64,000 bases of DNA from Antitrichia curtipendula (lineage: Eukaryota > Streptophyta > Bryopsida > Hypnales > Leucodontaceae): NCBI GenBank assembly GCA_951230915.1, contig OX579642.1:5642001-5706000 (forward strand), in the 5' to 3' direction. How positions within the stretch are numbered: the stretch's first letter is position 1; the number at the start of each line of letters is the position of its first letter. Below the pieces are notes generated by a model that was not told the DNA's origin, did no database searches, and worked only from the letters and a program-made list of their open reading frames with translations. The translations under genes and the position numbers were made by a program. Shown piece after piece: positions 23,495 through 35,100 of this stretch.

Positions 23495-26400
23495 ATGAAG
23501 AAAGTGCGGGACAGGTTGTACATCGGCAACATTAAGGATGCTGCTGAGGTTCTGTCGTCGCCAAATCCGCCTGTCACCCACATGTTGTCGCTCATCACGC
23601 CCAACATGGACCCTCTGGAATACAAGAAGCCTGCTGCTGCTGCCTGCGATGAGGAGGAGCACCATAGTCCCTTGGAAGTCGTCGATGTCGCCAGTGTGGA
23701 GGTCGATAAGCTGGAGAGGAAAATTGTACCGATTCGAGACATCGAATCCCAGAATTTGTTGGATCATTTGGAGGCCTGCCTGGAGTTTATCGAGAAAGGC
23801 CGCAGCGAAGGCGAGATTCTGGTGCACTGCGTGGCGGGCGTCTCACGCAGGCAAGAGCAGTTGGCTGTACATCCCAAGAGTCTTTTGTAACAAAAGTTTT
23901 AGTACAATTCTTAGTACAATTTTTGTCCCAGTTTTTGTCCCAAGTTTTAGCACAAGATTTGCTTACATGGAGTGACAATCCATTCTAATTTGTGCACTCA
24001 ATACTTCATGTGGTCTAGTTTTTATTTTTGGTTGTATTCTTCAACTGGAGACCTATGATTTCAACGAGTGGGCCACGGAGATTTCCAACATGTCTCCCTC
24101 AGGATTTGATTTGCTGGCTTTACTGTGGCATATGGAGTTTTGAAACATTTTTCTTGAATTTTTATTAACCTAGCTTGCTGCTGTCTGGGTTTCGCAATTT
24201 TATCAGTGAAGATGGTCTAACATTTGTGATGTTGAAATCTGCAGTGCGGCTGTTATTACTGCGTACTTGATGCGCTTGGATCGATGTACTGTTGATGGTT
24301 CTCTTCCTCCCCGCTTTTTTTTTTTATCTCTTGTTATCTTGTTTCTTTCTGGTGAATATTCTCAATTTTGGACATTTTCTATGATTCTTAGAGTACTTTA
24401 ATAGTTTCGTTTTACGTCGTGACAGTCTGATTCGTGGTAGTAGCTGAAACATGTTTCAAACTACTGGATTTATTTTGAAGTTGTGCAAGAAAATGTTCTC
24501 TCTTTGTCTAGTCTTTCTGCAATTTGACGAGTGCTTTCTTTCTTATATGCAGAAGCACTAGCATCCTTGCAGCAAGTGAGTAGTAAAGTATACCCGAACT
24601 ATGGGTTTATGCAGCAGGTAATTGTTATTACAGTCTTATTGCTTGTAGTTCACTTTGGAAACTAGCAGTCGATCCAAAACACATTTCTATTCAAAATTGT
24701 AGAACATGATTTTTTTCGGTACGTTTTGAGATCGTCTTTGAAACTTCCTATATTTTTTAGACATGCATGTAGTCACTTTTGACCACTTTGACATATAGGG
24801 AGTATTCCTAGAGCATAAATATATAATTGGACTATCGTTTTGTTTGTACATTTCTCTCCAGTTTCATGGTATAGGCAACCAAGAACAGGCTCCAAGTTCC
24901 TAATTGCATCTCTAACGCGACGAATGAACGTTCCCATGGTTGCAGTTGCAGTTATTCGAGGAAATGGGCTACGTGGTGGACCGAAGGCAGCGCTCATTTA
25001 AGAAATTTCATCTGAAGAATCTGGGTAAGCACTTCTATCACCCATCCCTCTAGAAGTATTAGTAGGCAAATAGAGAGAGGCAAGGAGGAGCTCTCTCTCT
25101 CTCTCTCTCTCTCTTGCTTCAACTAGCTAGAATGGAGCAAGGCATTATTTAATTGGATTGTTTGCAATCCAGGCGAAGCCTTTGGGAGGGGGGAGAAGAT
25201 CGAAAGCTCTCGTTATACTGCCGATCCGGGGGTGGTCACCACAAATAAGTCTGAGGAAGAAGATGGGGTGTCTTCTTCTTCACAACAGGCCTGCTACTCT
25301 TGCAAAAAGTGCAAGCGAGTTGTAGCCTATCAGGAGAATGTGATTCCTCACGATCCCATGTCTGGTGAGAGCTCTTTCAGGTGGAGACGGCGTGGTGCTC
25401 GGCGCTGGGGAGGCGAGGATGATGACCCTGCATGCACGTCCCTTTTTGTTGAGCCCATGCAGTGGATGAGTTCAGGTAATAATATAATTATATGCACACA
25501 TTTCTTTCTACATGATTGTCCATTGGAAATTCTCTCCAAAATTCTAAAAATTGAGATACATGAGTCATTCGAAGTGTGGGGGGGGAATGACCTTTTTGTA
25601 GTCAAAATTTATGGGTGAATCTAATGAATACCGGTAGTGCCGTTAATGCAAAATTCTATTAATAAGTATTGGAAAATTGTGGTTCAATTTCAAATTTGAA
25701 GTAGTGCTGTATTAAGAATATCTTGAAGTTTCTAGTGGGCATTTTACCAGCATACGTACGTGGTATTTCTTTTTGTGTGTCTGAGTCTCGATATGGACTT
25801 CATAACGGGTCTAGGTCCAAGATAGTTGTTGGATATAGACGGATGATATGCATGCGATTGTGGATGTTGAGATCTCACTTTTGGGTCAATGAGAGGGTAG
25901 CGAGGTTATCATGTATCTCTCTCCTACTTTTTAAACCAAGAGAATGACACCTAATGTTTGTTGAGCAGTATGCTACTCTAATGTTTGTCTGTTTATACTA
26001 GTGTGTCTAAACTATTACTCTGATCTTTGCGGCATAAATTTGCTACTGTGGTTACTGGTTAGGAGCTACTATTGGATTAGTACTGATATGCCCAAGCTAA
26101 GAATAGAACGTTAAATTGGAACCTAATGGAAAATTTAACTAACTTTCAAAACACTGGTTTCTATCGTTCAGAATGTAGGACATTATTTCTGTATTCCATT
26201 GCTACATTTTGTTTTGCTTTCCTCCTTGACTTTTCCTAACTCTTGTAGACATGGAACTCTTTCCACTTCTGACCTTTCGGGATCTTAAGGGTTAAGAGTT
26301 TTAATTAGCTATTTTAATAAAATTAGCCCGTTTTCCTCGAATAGTGTTTTAATGAATAATTTAGCTTTTAAATTTTTTATGAATCCCAGAATTGTGTGTG

Positions 26401-26973
26401 CTGTTTTTTCAAATCTCGTTCTCGGGCGGTACAGTGCAAGATGGCGTGTATGAAGGAAAGCTTCAATGCTTGAACTGCGAGGCGAGGCTTGGTAGTTTCA
26501 ACTGGGCGGGCATCCAATGTAGTTGTGGCACTCGCGTCACTCCGGCTTTTCAGCTGCATAAATGCCACATGGATTCATCTCTTACGTAAGTTTCTTCGTG
26601 CTTGCTCACGTAATGTGAAGGAAAACTGAAAACCAACATGAATTCTCCTTGATTCATGCTCCTCAATTTTTAACACGCTCCTCAAACAGTAGCTTGTCGG
26701 ATTAATTTGGTTCTGTTTCTTAGATGTTGTTTGCTTCAATATTTCCATGATAGTTTGTTCTCTATCGGTAGCTTCATCTTGCAACTTCTTATACTCGATT
26801 TCATAATTCTGGGTTACAGTTCTCTCTGCTTTTAGAATCCTCATATTTTGTATTTGGAACCTATGTCATACAGGGTCAATGCAGAATCGTCCGAGGGACC
26901 CATGCGATATCCTGCTCATTCGGAGTTCAGTACTACATCCTCAACCCGGCTCTGCGGTCACCTACTAGTGTAG
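23495..26973 (+). CDS. YVH1: YVH1/DUSP12-type dual-specificity phosphatase, 7 exons
   Basis: This is a dual-specificity phosphatase with a C-terminal zinc-binding region, the plant homologue of yeast Yvh1 and human DUSP12; yeast Yvh1 acts in release of a 60S ribosome-assembly factor. Exons 23495-23850, 24245-24297, 24553-24617, 24946-25024, 25173-25475, 26435-26585 and 26874-26973 join in phase to 368 aa. The N-terminal RLYIGNIKDA motif and the catalytic loop HCVAGVSRS (about residues 111-119) are visible. The loop is split by intron 1, whose donor is AG/GCAAGA, a GC-AG intron required by the reading frame. The C-terminus has CYSCKKC, a C-x-x-LFVEPMQWM segment, CLNC and CSCGTRVTPAF, the two Cys clusters of the family. 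The last exon is short and not conserved. The exon 2 donor (GTTCTC) is weak. Confidence 0.93.
25089..25114. repeat. (CT)n microsatellite in YVH1 intron 4
   Basis: This is an uninterrupted CT dinucleotide run. Confidence 0.95.
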
Positions 26974-28055
26974 TGCAAGTTGAATTTTTCTGTCAAGTGC
27001 AGGTGGTTTTTATTTGGACCGACAAGGAATCCGAGGTGGATGAAAACTGAGGCTACCAGAATAATTATAGTTTGATTATACTCCGTTGTAAAGGAAGAAA
27101 GTAAGTGAAGAATTTTTGGGGACCCAGCCACTGTAAGTCAAGCAAGCTTGACTTAGACGATGGCAGCAAATTTTGGCGTAAGGAATGTGAAACGTGGGAA
27201 GAGTCTTACTGAGTTCCCCGAGGGGCATTAAGTTAGATTTGAAGAGTGTTTTTTTTTGTCAGGTGGAGCTCATCAGTTTTTTTCAGATTGAATTTTGGCG
27301 TGGTGTTAAATACTAACTCTTACTGATTCTCTGTATAGCCAAATTGCTGTTGTACTGTACAAAACGATCCGTTCAAGTTTTATGAATTACATTCACAAGT
27401 TCGCTTATAAATGTAGTGAACTTGGTGTTCTCTTTTTCGATTAATGCACGATTTGATTACTGATGAATTTCGTATGACTTTTGAGTCTCATTGGTGGTGT
27501 ATTTGCTTTTTCCTCTTTTCGTTGTTCAGTATTTTCTGTGTCGTTCATTGACCACTAATAGTATGCCCAATAGTATGTCGTGTCCCCTATCTACCTTGTC
27601 CAAGATTTTTTTGGATTTTTTGGACTGGTTTGCTTCGTGCGTGTACAAGATTTGGAAACTACTTTCCTGTTCCTAGGTCCTTTTCCTGGCATAATATTCG
27701 TAGCTCTTCACTGGGGGATCCTTTTGCATTCCTTGGAATGCGAGTGAGGGTGGTTCCCAGCAAAACGCAAGCGTGTCAAGTATTCAGCAGCTGAAATCTT
27801 AACCCGCAGTCTGGTCAGGGTTCCAGCAAAAAGGATATCCCTCTTTTTCTATGAGAATCTCTCTTTCAGGGTTTCAAACCATAAGTGGAGTAGTTATGTT
27901 TATCCCATAAATTGTCTCTTCAATTCAATATGATGTCATCACCCAATGGAGAGATAGAAAACAATCCTATTGAATAGTTGAAGTTGCCACTTACATTGTG
28001 CCACCTCAACATTAAAAGTTTTTTAAAGTAGAATTCTTGGCTTGCTTGGAATTGA
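26974..28055 (+). other. YVH1 3' UTR and downstream intergenic DNA
   Basis: This follows the stop codon and becomes AT-rich after about 27,950. No further gene was recognised. Confidence 0.45.
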
Positions 28056-28850
28056 GATAGTTTATTAATCCCTAAATGCCCAATCCTTTTGAAGTGTGTT
28101 TTTCCTATGAAAAAATAACATGGGTTTATAGTAATTCCCAGTGAAGCAAAAAAAAAATTTTCAAAAGCTAACCGTATAGATGGTTAAAGAGCTTGCTTAT
28201 TAGTGTATATTCCAATTTTGAGTGTGAAATTGTGAGGTTACAACAAGAAAAATTTATGTATCCTATTCTTAGCATCTACCCCTTCTCAAAATGTTTTAGA
28301 ATTTGGCATATAAGAATCTTTGGAGATTGAAGGTGACATGAACAACTAAAAATTGTGTTAGCACACTAAAATGCACTTCCAAAAACCTTAAGTTCAAATG
28401 AATAGCTATCAAATTCATCACACAATCCACCTTGCAATTGTTGCAAATGCAATTTTTTTTATCAAGTAAAAATTGCAAATAACTCCAAATCAACACTTGC
28501 ATGTTCAAATTTTCAACTGTGAAAATCATAAAAACACTCAATTCTTTCCATTGGAACCACATTCAAAGCAAATGAATACATACAATTTTTTAGATCTCAA
28601 ATCAAGTGAAATTGGTAAACTTTGTTCAAAGCCAGGAAATGAAGTAAAATTGGCAAGCTTTACTCTTCAAAAATGGTACATGTATGCCTTTGAGGACCCC
28701 TCACAAATCAAAATATTTACCTTTTTCACTACAAAATGAAAACTTCCAATAGTTAATCTTCAAAAGTGTCCATAATTTTTTTTTAAATAGTCAAAGGAAT
28801 TTAATTCCTACACCAAAATAAGCCTAAAGTTTCAAATTGACCATATGTGG
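28056..28850 (+). repeat. Dispersed repeat family B, copy 2
   Basis: Collinear with 21031-21730 in the same orientation, with an unrelated insertion or replacement around 28480-28660. Confidence 0.6.
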
Positions 28851-29599
28851 GTGATTGGAGACTTAGGAGTTTAGCAAGTTTGTTGAATTGCATTCAACAA
28901 AGTATTATCAAGGCATGGTATCAAGGTGTCTTTTAGGATTTAAGAAAAAGGTAAGTTTGTTAATTATCATGGAAAAAATAACTACACTAAATAGTGAAAT
29001 TAGGTTGGCCTACACTAATTTCTTGACATTTGACATTATATAAGTATATATTCTTATTATACAAGAATTAACTACTTTTGATTTAGGTATTGTTGTTATT
29101 GTGACTCATAAACCTCCATGTGCACAAATGAAAAAAATAAGTAGAAATATCTATTGACTTTGATGGCTTGCAAGGTAATTTTTTTAGGATAAAGCAAAAA
29201 AATTATTTAGATAACCTGATTTTTCTATTTAATACATTGAAGAAGACCATTTGCAACTTTGATCAAATGCTCTTTCAATTTAGACCGTACATATTTCTTG
29301 ACTCATGTGATGTTGGTGTATCTTTTTTCATTTATGTGCTTGCTAAATTTTAACCATTTAACAACTTTTAGAAGTATATTTCCTTCAACATTTTATTAAA
29401 AGTAGTCTCCCTACCTTGTTGAATAATAAATGTGGCGTGAAATTCACTTTGTAATAACACTATCCATAAAGGGTGTTGTTTTTTAACCTTCAAAATGTGT
29501 TACTAACTTTATGTCAAAAAAGTGTCAAAAAAAGTGTTGGAAAAAGTGGCCAAAAAAATATATAGAGAGAGATTTTGAGTTCTTTTGGATTGCTTGGAT
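28851..29599. other. AT-rich DNA without recognised features
   Basis: No gene or bounded element was seen. Confidence 0.45.
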
Positions 29600-29765
29600 T
29601 TACTACTTGAGACATCCAACTACCCACTCAAATTTTTTGTGCTACCCAAGTAGCCCACCCGTGCTTGGGGTGGCTCACAGCAACTACCATGTAAGTGATG
29701 GGATTTAAACCCCTCGCCTCATGGTTGGAGGTGGAAATTCTTAGTGCCTTGCAATATGTATAAAC
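29600..29765 (-). mobile_element. Possible tRNA-related SINE fragment
   Basis: On the minus strand the sequence GGGGTTTAAATCCCATC (about 29711-29695) is close to a Pol III B-box (GGTTCRAAYCC). Structured GC-richer sequence follows it, and a candidate A-box region (AAGGCACTAAG) precedes it. No tRNA cloverleaf or poly(A)-type tail was established, so the call is tentative. Confidence 0.3.
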
Positions 29766-29899
29766 TTTGGAGATTTCTTGTAACTTTTATGAGATGAAGT
29801 GATTAATTAGCATTTCTTGTATTGTTGATCTTCACCCTTCAAAAGGTGTATAATCCCTTAAAATGTTTTTTTAAAATTTAAATTTCCTTGAAAGCAAGC

Positions 29900-30206
29900 A
29901 ACAAATGCCAATTCTTTGAGAGTACAAAAATGATAGTAGATTTATTAATGACTATTTGTCTTTATTACCATCTTGTACAAAATTACTTATGACTATTTAT
30001 CCGAACCTTGTTCATTTGTTACTATAAATTACCGCTTGTCTATTAGTCCATTCTTAATTTTTAAATCTCCCTTACATTTCCATAATTACTAATAATAATT
30101 GCTTTATTTCATTTTATTTTTGTCTTAAATTTTTATTTATTTTAAATAATATTCTTATTTATATATTTTATTTTATTTTAAAATTTACCTTAGAAATTTA
30201 ATTAAA
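29900..30206 (-). repeat. Probable remnant of the 3' LTR side of the Ty3/gypsy element
   Basis: This lies directly downstream (minus sense) of the polypurine tract. It carries motifs such as GACTATTTGTCT, GACTATTTATCC and GTCTATTAGTCC, the same style of motif that fills the 5' LTR region at 51,480-53,200. The LTR end corresponding to 51,445 was not found, so the LTR is truncated or rearranged. Confidence 0.4.
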
Positions 30207-30222
30207 CCTACCCCCTACTTTT
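30207..30222 (-). other. Polypurine tract of the Ty3/gypsy element
   Basis: The minus-strand purine run AAAAGTAGGGGGTAGG lies just after the end of the integrase frame, where the plus-strand primer of an LTR retrotransposon is expected. Confidence 0.6.
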
Positions 30223-30234
30223 AAATCATAACTT

Positions 30235-31469
30235 ATCCTCAAGTTAGGTAAGGTTTTAAACGGAAGCCATTATATCTAGTCAAATGGACAACTCCTACAA
30301 AATCTTGTATTTGTACCAAACCATTAGGGTAGAGTTTCAAATTTTATAGGGGCCAAACCATCTCATTTAAAATTTTCCAGAATTTTTTTGAAAACAGCTA
30401 TCAAATAAAAGAACTAAATCATTTTCTTTTAAGTTTTTAGGGGTTAGCTTATTGTCATAGTAGCTTTTCCAATGTTTTTGGATTGCTACCATATTAAGAT
30501 ATGCTTGTCTACGTGTTTCATCTAGTTTCTCTAACATCACATATCTGTGTCTTAAAAAATCTACGTCTCCTAATCTACATTCCATGGCAATTCTTAGAGA
30601 TTTTACCTCTAATTCAATGAATAAAATTGCCTCTTGGCCATAGACTAGTTGAAATGGGGTACAATTAGTGGTTACTTTAAAAGTGGTTCAATAAGCCCAT
30701 AACACGTCTAAAACTTGTGCATCCCAATCGGTATTAGCACCTTGGACCCTTTTAGTTATAATTTTGTATAAAATTCCATTAGTCTTTTCTATTTGTCATT
30801 GGCTCTTAGAACACCATATTCATTAAAATGAGAGATTGGAGACCTCTCAAAATAATCATGTTGATCTCGATCTAAAACATCAGTTTCCATTAAAATGAGA
30901 GTTTTGATCTAAATTGATATAAAACCTTTCAATATTAGGTCAAATCTGAAAGGTTTTCTGTCAATTTAACTCGAATAAAGTTAAATTGACAGAAAACCTT
31001 TCAATTTTAGCTGAATTGGCATAAAATATTTGGTTGATTTTTTTTAAATAACTTCTCATTTCAATGGAAAACTCCCATTTTAATGAATATGGTGTTTTGG
31101 GTGGTAGGGACTAGTTTTCTAATGTTTAATAAAATATTTTTTGGTCAATTTTTCAATAGTATCATGTATAAAATGTGCACCCCGATCACTTACAAGTTCT
31201 CTAGGACAACCAAAATGAGTGATAATATTTTCATACATAAATTTTGCAACTGTTTTGGCATCATCAATTTTAGTGGCAACGGCTTCTACCCATTTAGTGA
31301 CATATTCTGTTGCAACGAGAATATATCATTTTTGGCCATGTTGACTAGGGTTTTTTATAGGACCTACAAAATCAATGCCCCATTTTTCAAAAGGAATTTG
31401 TGCTAAAATAGGAATTAGAGGCATGGATGTTGTAAAAGTTTGTTTTCCAATTCGCTGGCAAGGATCACA
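30235..31469 (-). pseudogene. Ty3/gypsy integrase, core and C-terminal part (broken)
   Basis: Minus-strand translation shows the second half of an HHCC zinc domain (CDPCQRIG), the catalytic core with WGIDFVGP, ATEYVTKWVEA and VSDRGAHF, then the C-terminal region with RLGDVDFLRHRY, ENDLVLLF and a final YPNG/RLKPYL stretch near 30,250. Several in-frame stops and at least one single-base deletion make it non-functional. A 285-bp MITE interrupts it just after the conserved YHP motif. The first half of the HHCC domain lies at 43,675-43,950, on the far side of the 12.2-kb transposon. Confidence 0.9.
30811..31095. mobile_element. 285-bp MITE (family C) inside the integrase
   Basis: The ends are perfectly inverted: ACACCATATTCATTAAAATG at 30811 and its reverse complement ending at 31095. 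Inside is a perfect 23-bp stem (30948-30970 with 30980-31002) around a 9-nt loop. Integrase frames resume on both sides, with YHP on one side and a GQxE-like helix on the other. No clear target-site duplication was found. Confidence 0.85.
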
Positions 31470-31479
31470 CTTTTTTGCA
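31470..31479. repeat. 10-bp target-site duplication, left copy
   Basis: CTTTTTTGCA here is repeated exactly at 43665-43674 immediately outside the other end of the 12.2-kb element. One base may be chance, giving the 9 bp usual for MULEs. Confidence 0.9.
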
Positions 31480-31525
31480 CGGGGATGCTAGTTTGTGAGC
31501 TTGTGAGCGTGAGCCTGTGAGCCTC
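31480..31525 (+). repeat. Left terminal inverted repeat with GTGAGC motifs
   Basis: This includes the left end of the transposon and several copies of TGTGAGC/GTGAGC within 40 bp. It is a candidate transposase binding site. Confidence 0.8.
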
Positions 31526-32153
31526 CATTTTTTTATCCATTTAGTATTCCTAAATTTGTTCAAGTCCTATGACCGTGGAAATAAATGTAAGGATCTATAG
31601 TCCAAATGAATAACAAATGAATATATTCCTATGAGATTTTGCCCCCCAGAATTGAACCATTCTATTTTTTAAAAATGAAATATTATAAAATAGGAGGTTT
31701 TTGAATGTAACACATAATGAAAATAGGTGTATATAGTGGTTTAGAATATCTCAGTACAAGATATATATTAAAATAATACAATGCAACATAATACCAAAAT
31801 TTTAAGGGAACATTTATCAATTTAAAAATAGAAGGGACAATAAATATGGGTTGTAGAGATTGAATATAAATTGAATGATAGGCAAAATTTTACAAGCATT
31901 AGAGCATGAACAATGGTCTTGAGCTTATAACTAAGTGATAAATGTAGTCTTAATTGTTGACCTTCATGTAAATTTAATGAATGAATCATAAGCTCAAGAC
32001 AATTTGGGCATAGACAAGCTCAAAGGCAATGTGGACATGAAGTGAAGTTGAAGGCCATCAAATGGAATTGTTGCCATTTGCCACATCATGCATAGTTAGA
32101 TTTAGTTAAACAAAAAGTAAATAGAAATCAAATATAAAAGCATGAAATTGAAC
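31526..32153. other. Non-coding subterminal region of the MULE
   Basis: AT-rich DNA, presumably containing the 3' UTR of the minus-strand gene. No ORF was recognised. Confidence 0.5.
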
Positions 32154-35100
32154 TCAAATATCGTCTGACTCAGATGCACAGAGTTCGAAATAAGAACATA
32201 CTCTGGGATCATAAGATCTATGAGGTGATAAAGAGATTGAAGATGAATCAGATGAAGCATCAACATAAGCTAATGCTAAATGTTCGGCATAAATAGGTAG
32301 GCCACAAGGACTCAAAGAAAGACTTCTAAGAAATCCAGGATGTCGATAAAAAGGCAAAGTGCGTCTTGGTGATGGACTCATCCAACTGCAAACAACAAAT
32401 CATATGTTTGAGTATATAGTAACAAATTAAAATTCAAAATACAAAACTTTGAATCGAAATTATTGAAAAATAAAAATAAAACTTACTCACATAAGTCAAG
32501 TAGTTCGACATCTTCAATTGGAGAGTCATCATCAATCTCCATACCATCATCCGAGGTAGTAGAATCAAGAGCCTTGGAGATGATTGTAGGTGTTTGTAAT
32601 GGCTTCAGTACCTCATCAAAGAGCTTGGCATCACTTTCTAATGCTAAAATATGACGATTAGATGAATGAGCTGCTTTGATGGAAGAACCTGTATAAGACA
32701 ATAAATTGACATTACAAATACATTAGAATTTAAGGGTAGATAGAAAAATCAAATTAGAAAATACAAAAAACAATGATTCAATGATATAGATTACAATACC
32801 TGTAGAGGCAGTCATGTCTGCCACAATACCACTTGTAGGGGTCAAGCCATGAACAAAAAGCTTCATGAGAACCTTTGACTTCTCCTTAGCACCCCTCCAT
32901 GGCTTGCCATCTTCCTTTCTACGTGATTGAATTGTCGTCGTAATAGTGTTGAAGAGGACGTCATCTGTAGTTAAATCAACCTCAGGAATTGAGGGATCAA
33001 TAGAAATCTGAAGCTCTTGAGGTTGCTTAGCAATGGGAGAGGCAAATGATCGAACCAACAACAAAGCCTTGAACTTCAAAGTCTGCAAATCAAAATTAAA
33101 ACCAAGTTAGATTGTACATTTAAATGCAAAATTCATTATAATAAAAGACTTCAGTGAATTTGAGAAAATACTGTTCAGGTCCAGTCCACCTGATCTGCAC
33201 CAGAGATTGGAAAACTGGAATGTTGAAGTGACGATAACTTACTCAGATTTTGTCCAAACTGGGCATATGAGGTGTTTTTTGACATCTACGGAATCTGTAG
33301 ATGTCAAAAAACACCTCATATGCCCAGTTTGGACAAAATCTGAGTAAGTCATCGTCACTTCAACATTCCAGTTTTCCAATCTCTGGTGCAGATCAGGTGG
33401 ACTGGACCTGAACAGTATTTGAAATCAGAGATTGGAAATAACGAATATGGTGTTACTTGAAATCAAAATAAATGACATCTACAAGTGAATCAAAGCTAAA
33501 AACAAAAGATTGAAAGTAGTACTTACAAATTTGGATGGATTCATAGGATTGGCCAAATGTAAGCAATTTATGATAGTCCACTCATCCTTGATCTTCAACT
33601 TGTAGTTCTTGAAGAATCCAGCCACTTCTCTCTTCACTGTGGAACTGTCAGGATAAAATAGAAGAAATGCTCCATCATCATGAAGATAGGTAAGAAAGAA
33701 TGCCATCATTACTTGGAGGAAACTTGGAATGCTAGCATTCCAATGAGGAATTTCAGATGATGGATTTGAAACCTCTGGAATTGGAAGACCATCTGGATAT
33801 TCTGCAATGATGAGGTCTACAGCTGGTCTCTTTTGGATTTTGCCATCAAAAAAGAACTCTCTACCTTCACCAACCTGTAAAGATAAATTTCAAAAATGTT
33901 AATTCATAATAGAAGATGTCAATGTCAAAGAAGAACAAAAATGAGAAGATGTAAATGATGTAGAATATGTAAGATTACATAACAATCAAAATGAGATGGA
34001 AATAAAACAAATAAACTAACCTTTGAGAGAAAAGCCACAATGTTCTCATATGGTACTCCAAATGTACCATTCTTTTTTTTTTCTTCAATGATTCTAACAA
34101 AAGAATCGTTCAAGATTAGATCAGAAGATGTATGATTGGTAGACAAAGGAGCCAATGTACTCCTCATACCTTTAAGCTTGGGAGGTAGCTCAAAAATAGG
34201 AGAGGAGGTTGGTACTAAAACCACGGGAGTAGAAGACGTCTTCTGGCGCTTTAAAGCAGGGAGTGTAGCTTCAACATTCGAAGATGAAGGTCCAGTAACC
34301 ACAAGGCTCTTGATAGTGTCTTGAACTAGTACATCTTCACTGGAATCATCAAGTTCAACCACCAACTTCTTTAACCTGGTCTTCCTGGTCTTCTTGGTTG
34401 CCTCCTTATCTACTTTCTTAGGAACATCTATAGCTGTACCCTTGAAGGCGGGCTCAATAGAATCTCGAAGGACAATATCAAAAGTTGGTGGTCTTTTGAG
34501 GGGACAATCCAAATACCACCCACATTTTTCCCAATGTATGGGATCCCAAGATGCCATGATCCCCTCTGTGAACATACACTCTTCACTTTCTTTGTCCAAA
34601 TAATTGGCAAAGAAAGTGGGAGTCTTGAAAATGGCTTTGGTAGGGAAGAGGACATACTTGAAGTATCTATAAAGCACCCTTTGCATGGCTGACTTGAAGT
34701 TGAGTTGCTTCTCTATCTTATTATTCTTGTGAACCCCCTTATCCACAGCAAACTCACGAAAAAATGCAGTATCCCACAACAATATGCGCATAGTCTCCAC
34801 ATAATCAAAAATGGTAGGCAAAGAATCCATACCATCAGGAAGATAGTTAATAGATACGTCCAAATCAGTCACTGTAGCATTGAAGAGTTTTTCGGTCTCA
34901 ATAGCCAACTGCCATGCACATAAATTGTAAATTAGAAGAATGTTTTGATTGATCCACAAGGTTCAAAGAATACACCATATTCATTGTAATGAAAGACTTT
35001 AGTGAATTTGAGAAAATACTGTTCAGGTCTAGTCCACCTGATCTGCACCAGAGTTTGAGAAACTGGAATGTTGAAGTGATGATAACTTACTCAGATTTTG

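Noticed and set aside
31083..31406. 107-codon plus-strand frame near the left of the MULE
   Set aside because: Antisense of the integrase core of the Ty3/gypsy relic and the edge of the MITE.
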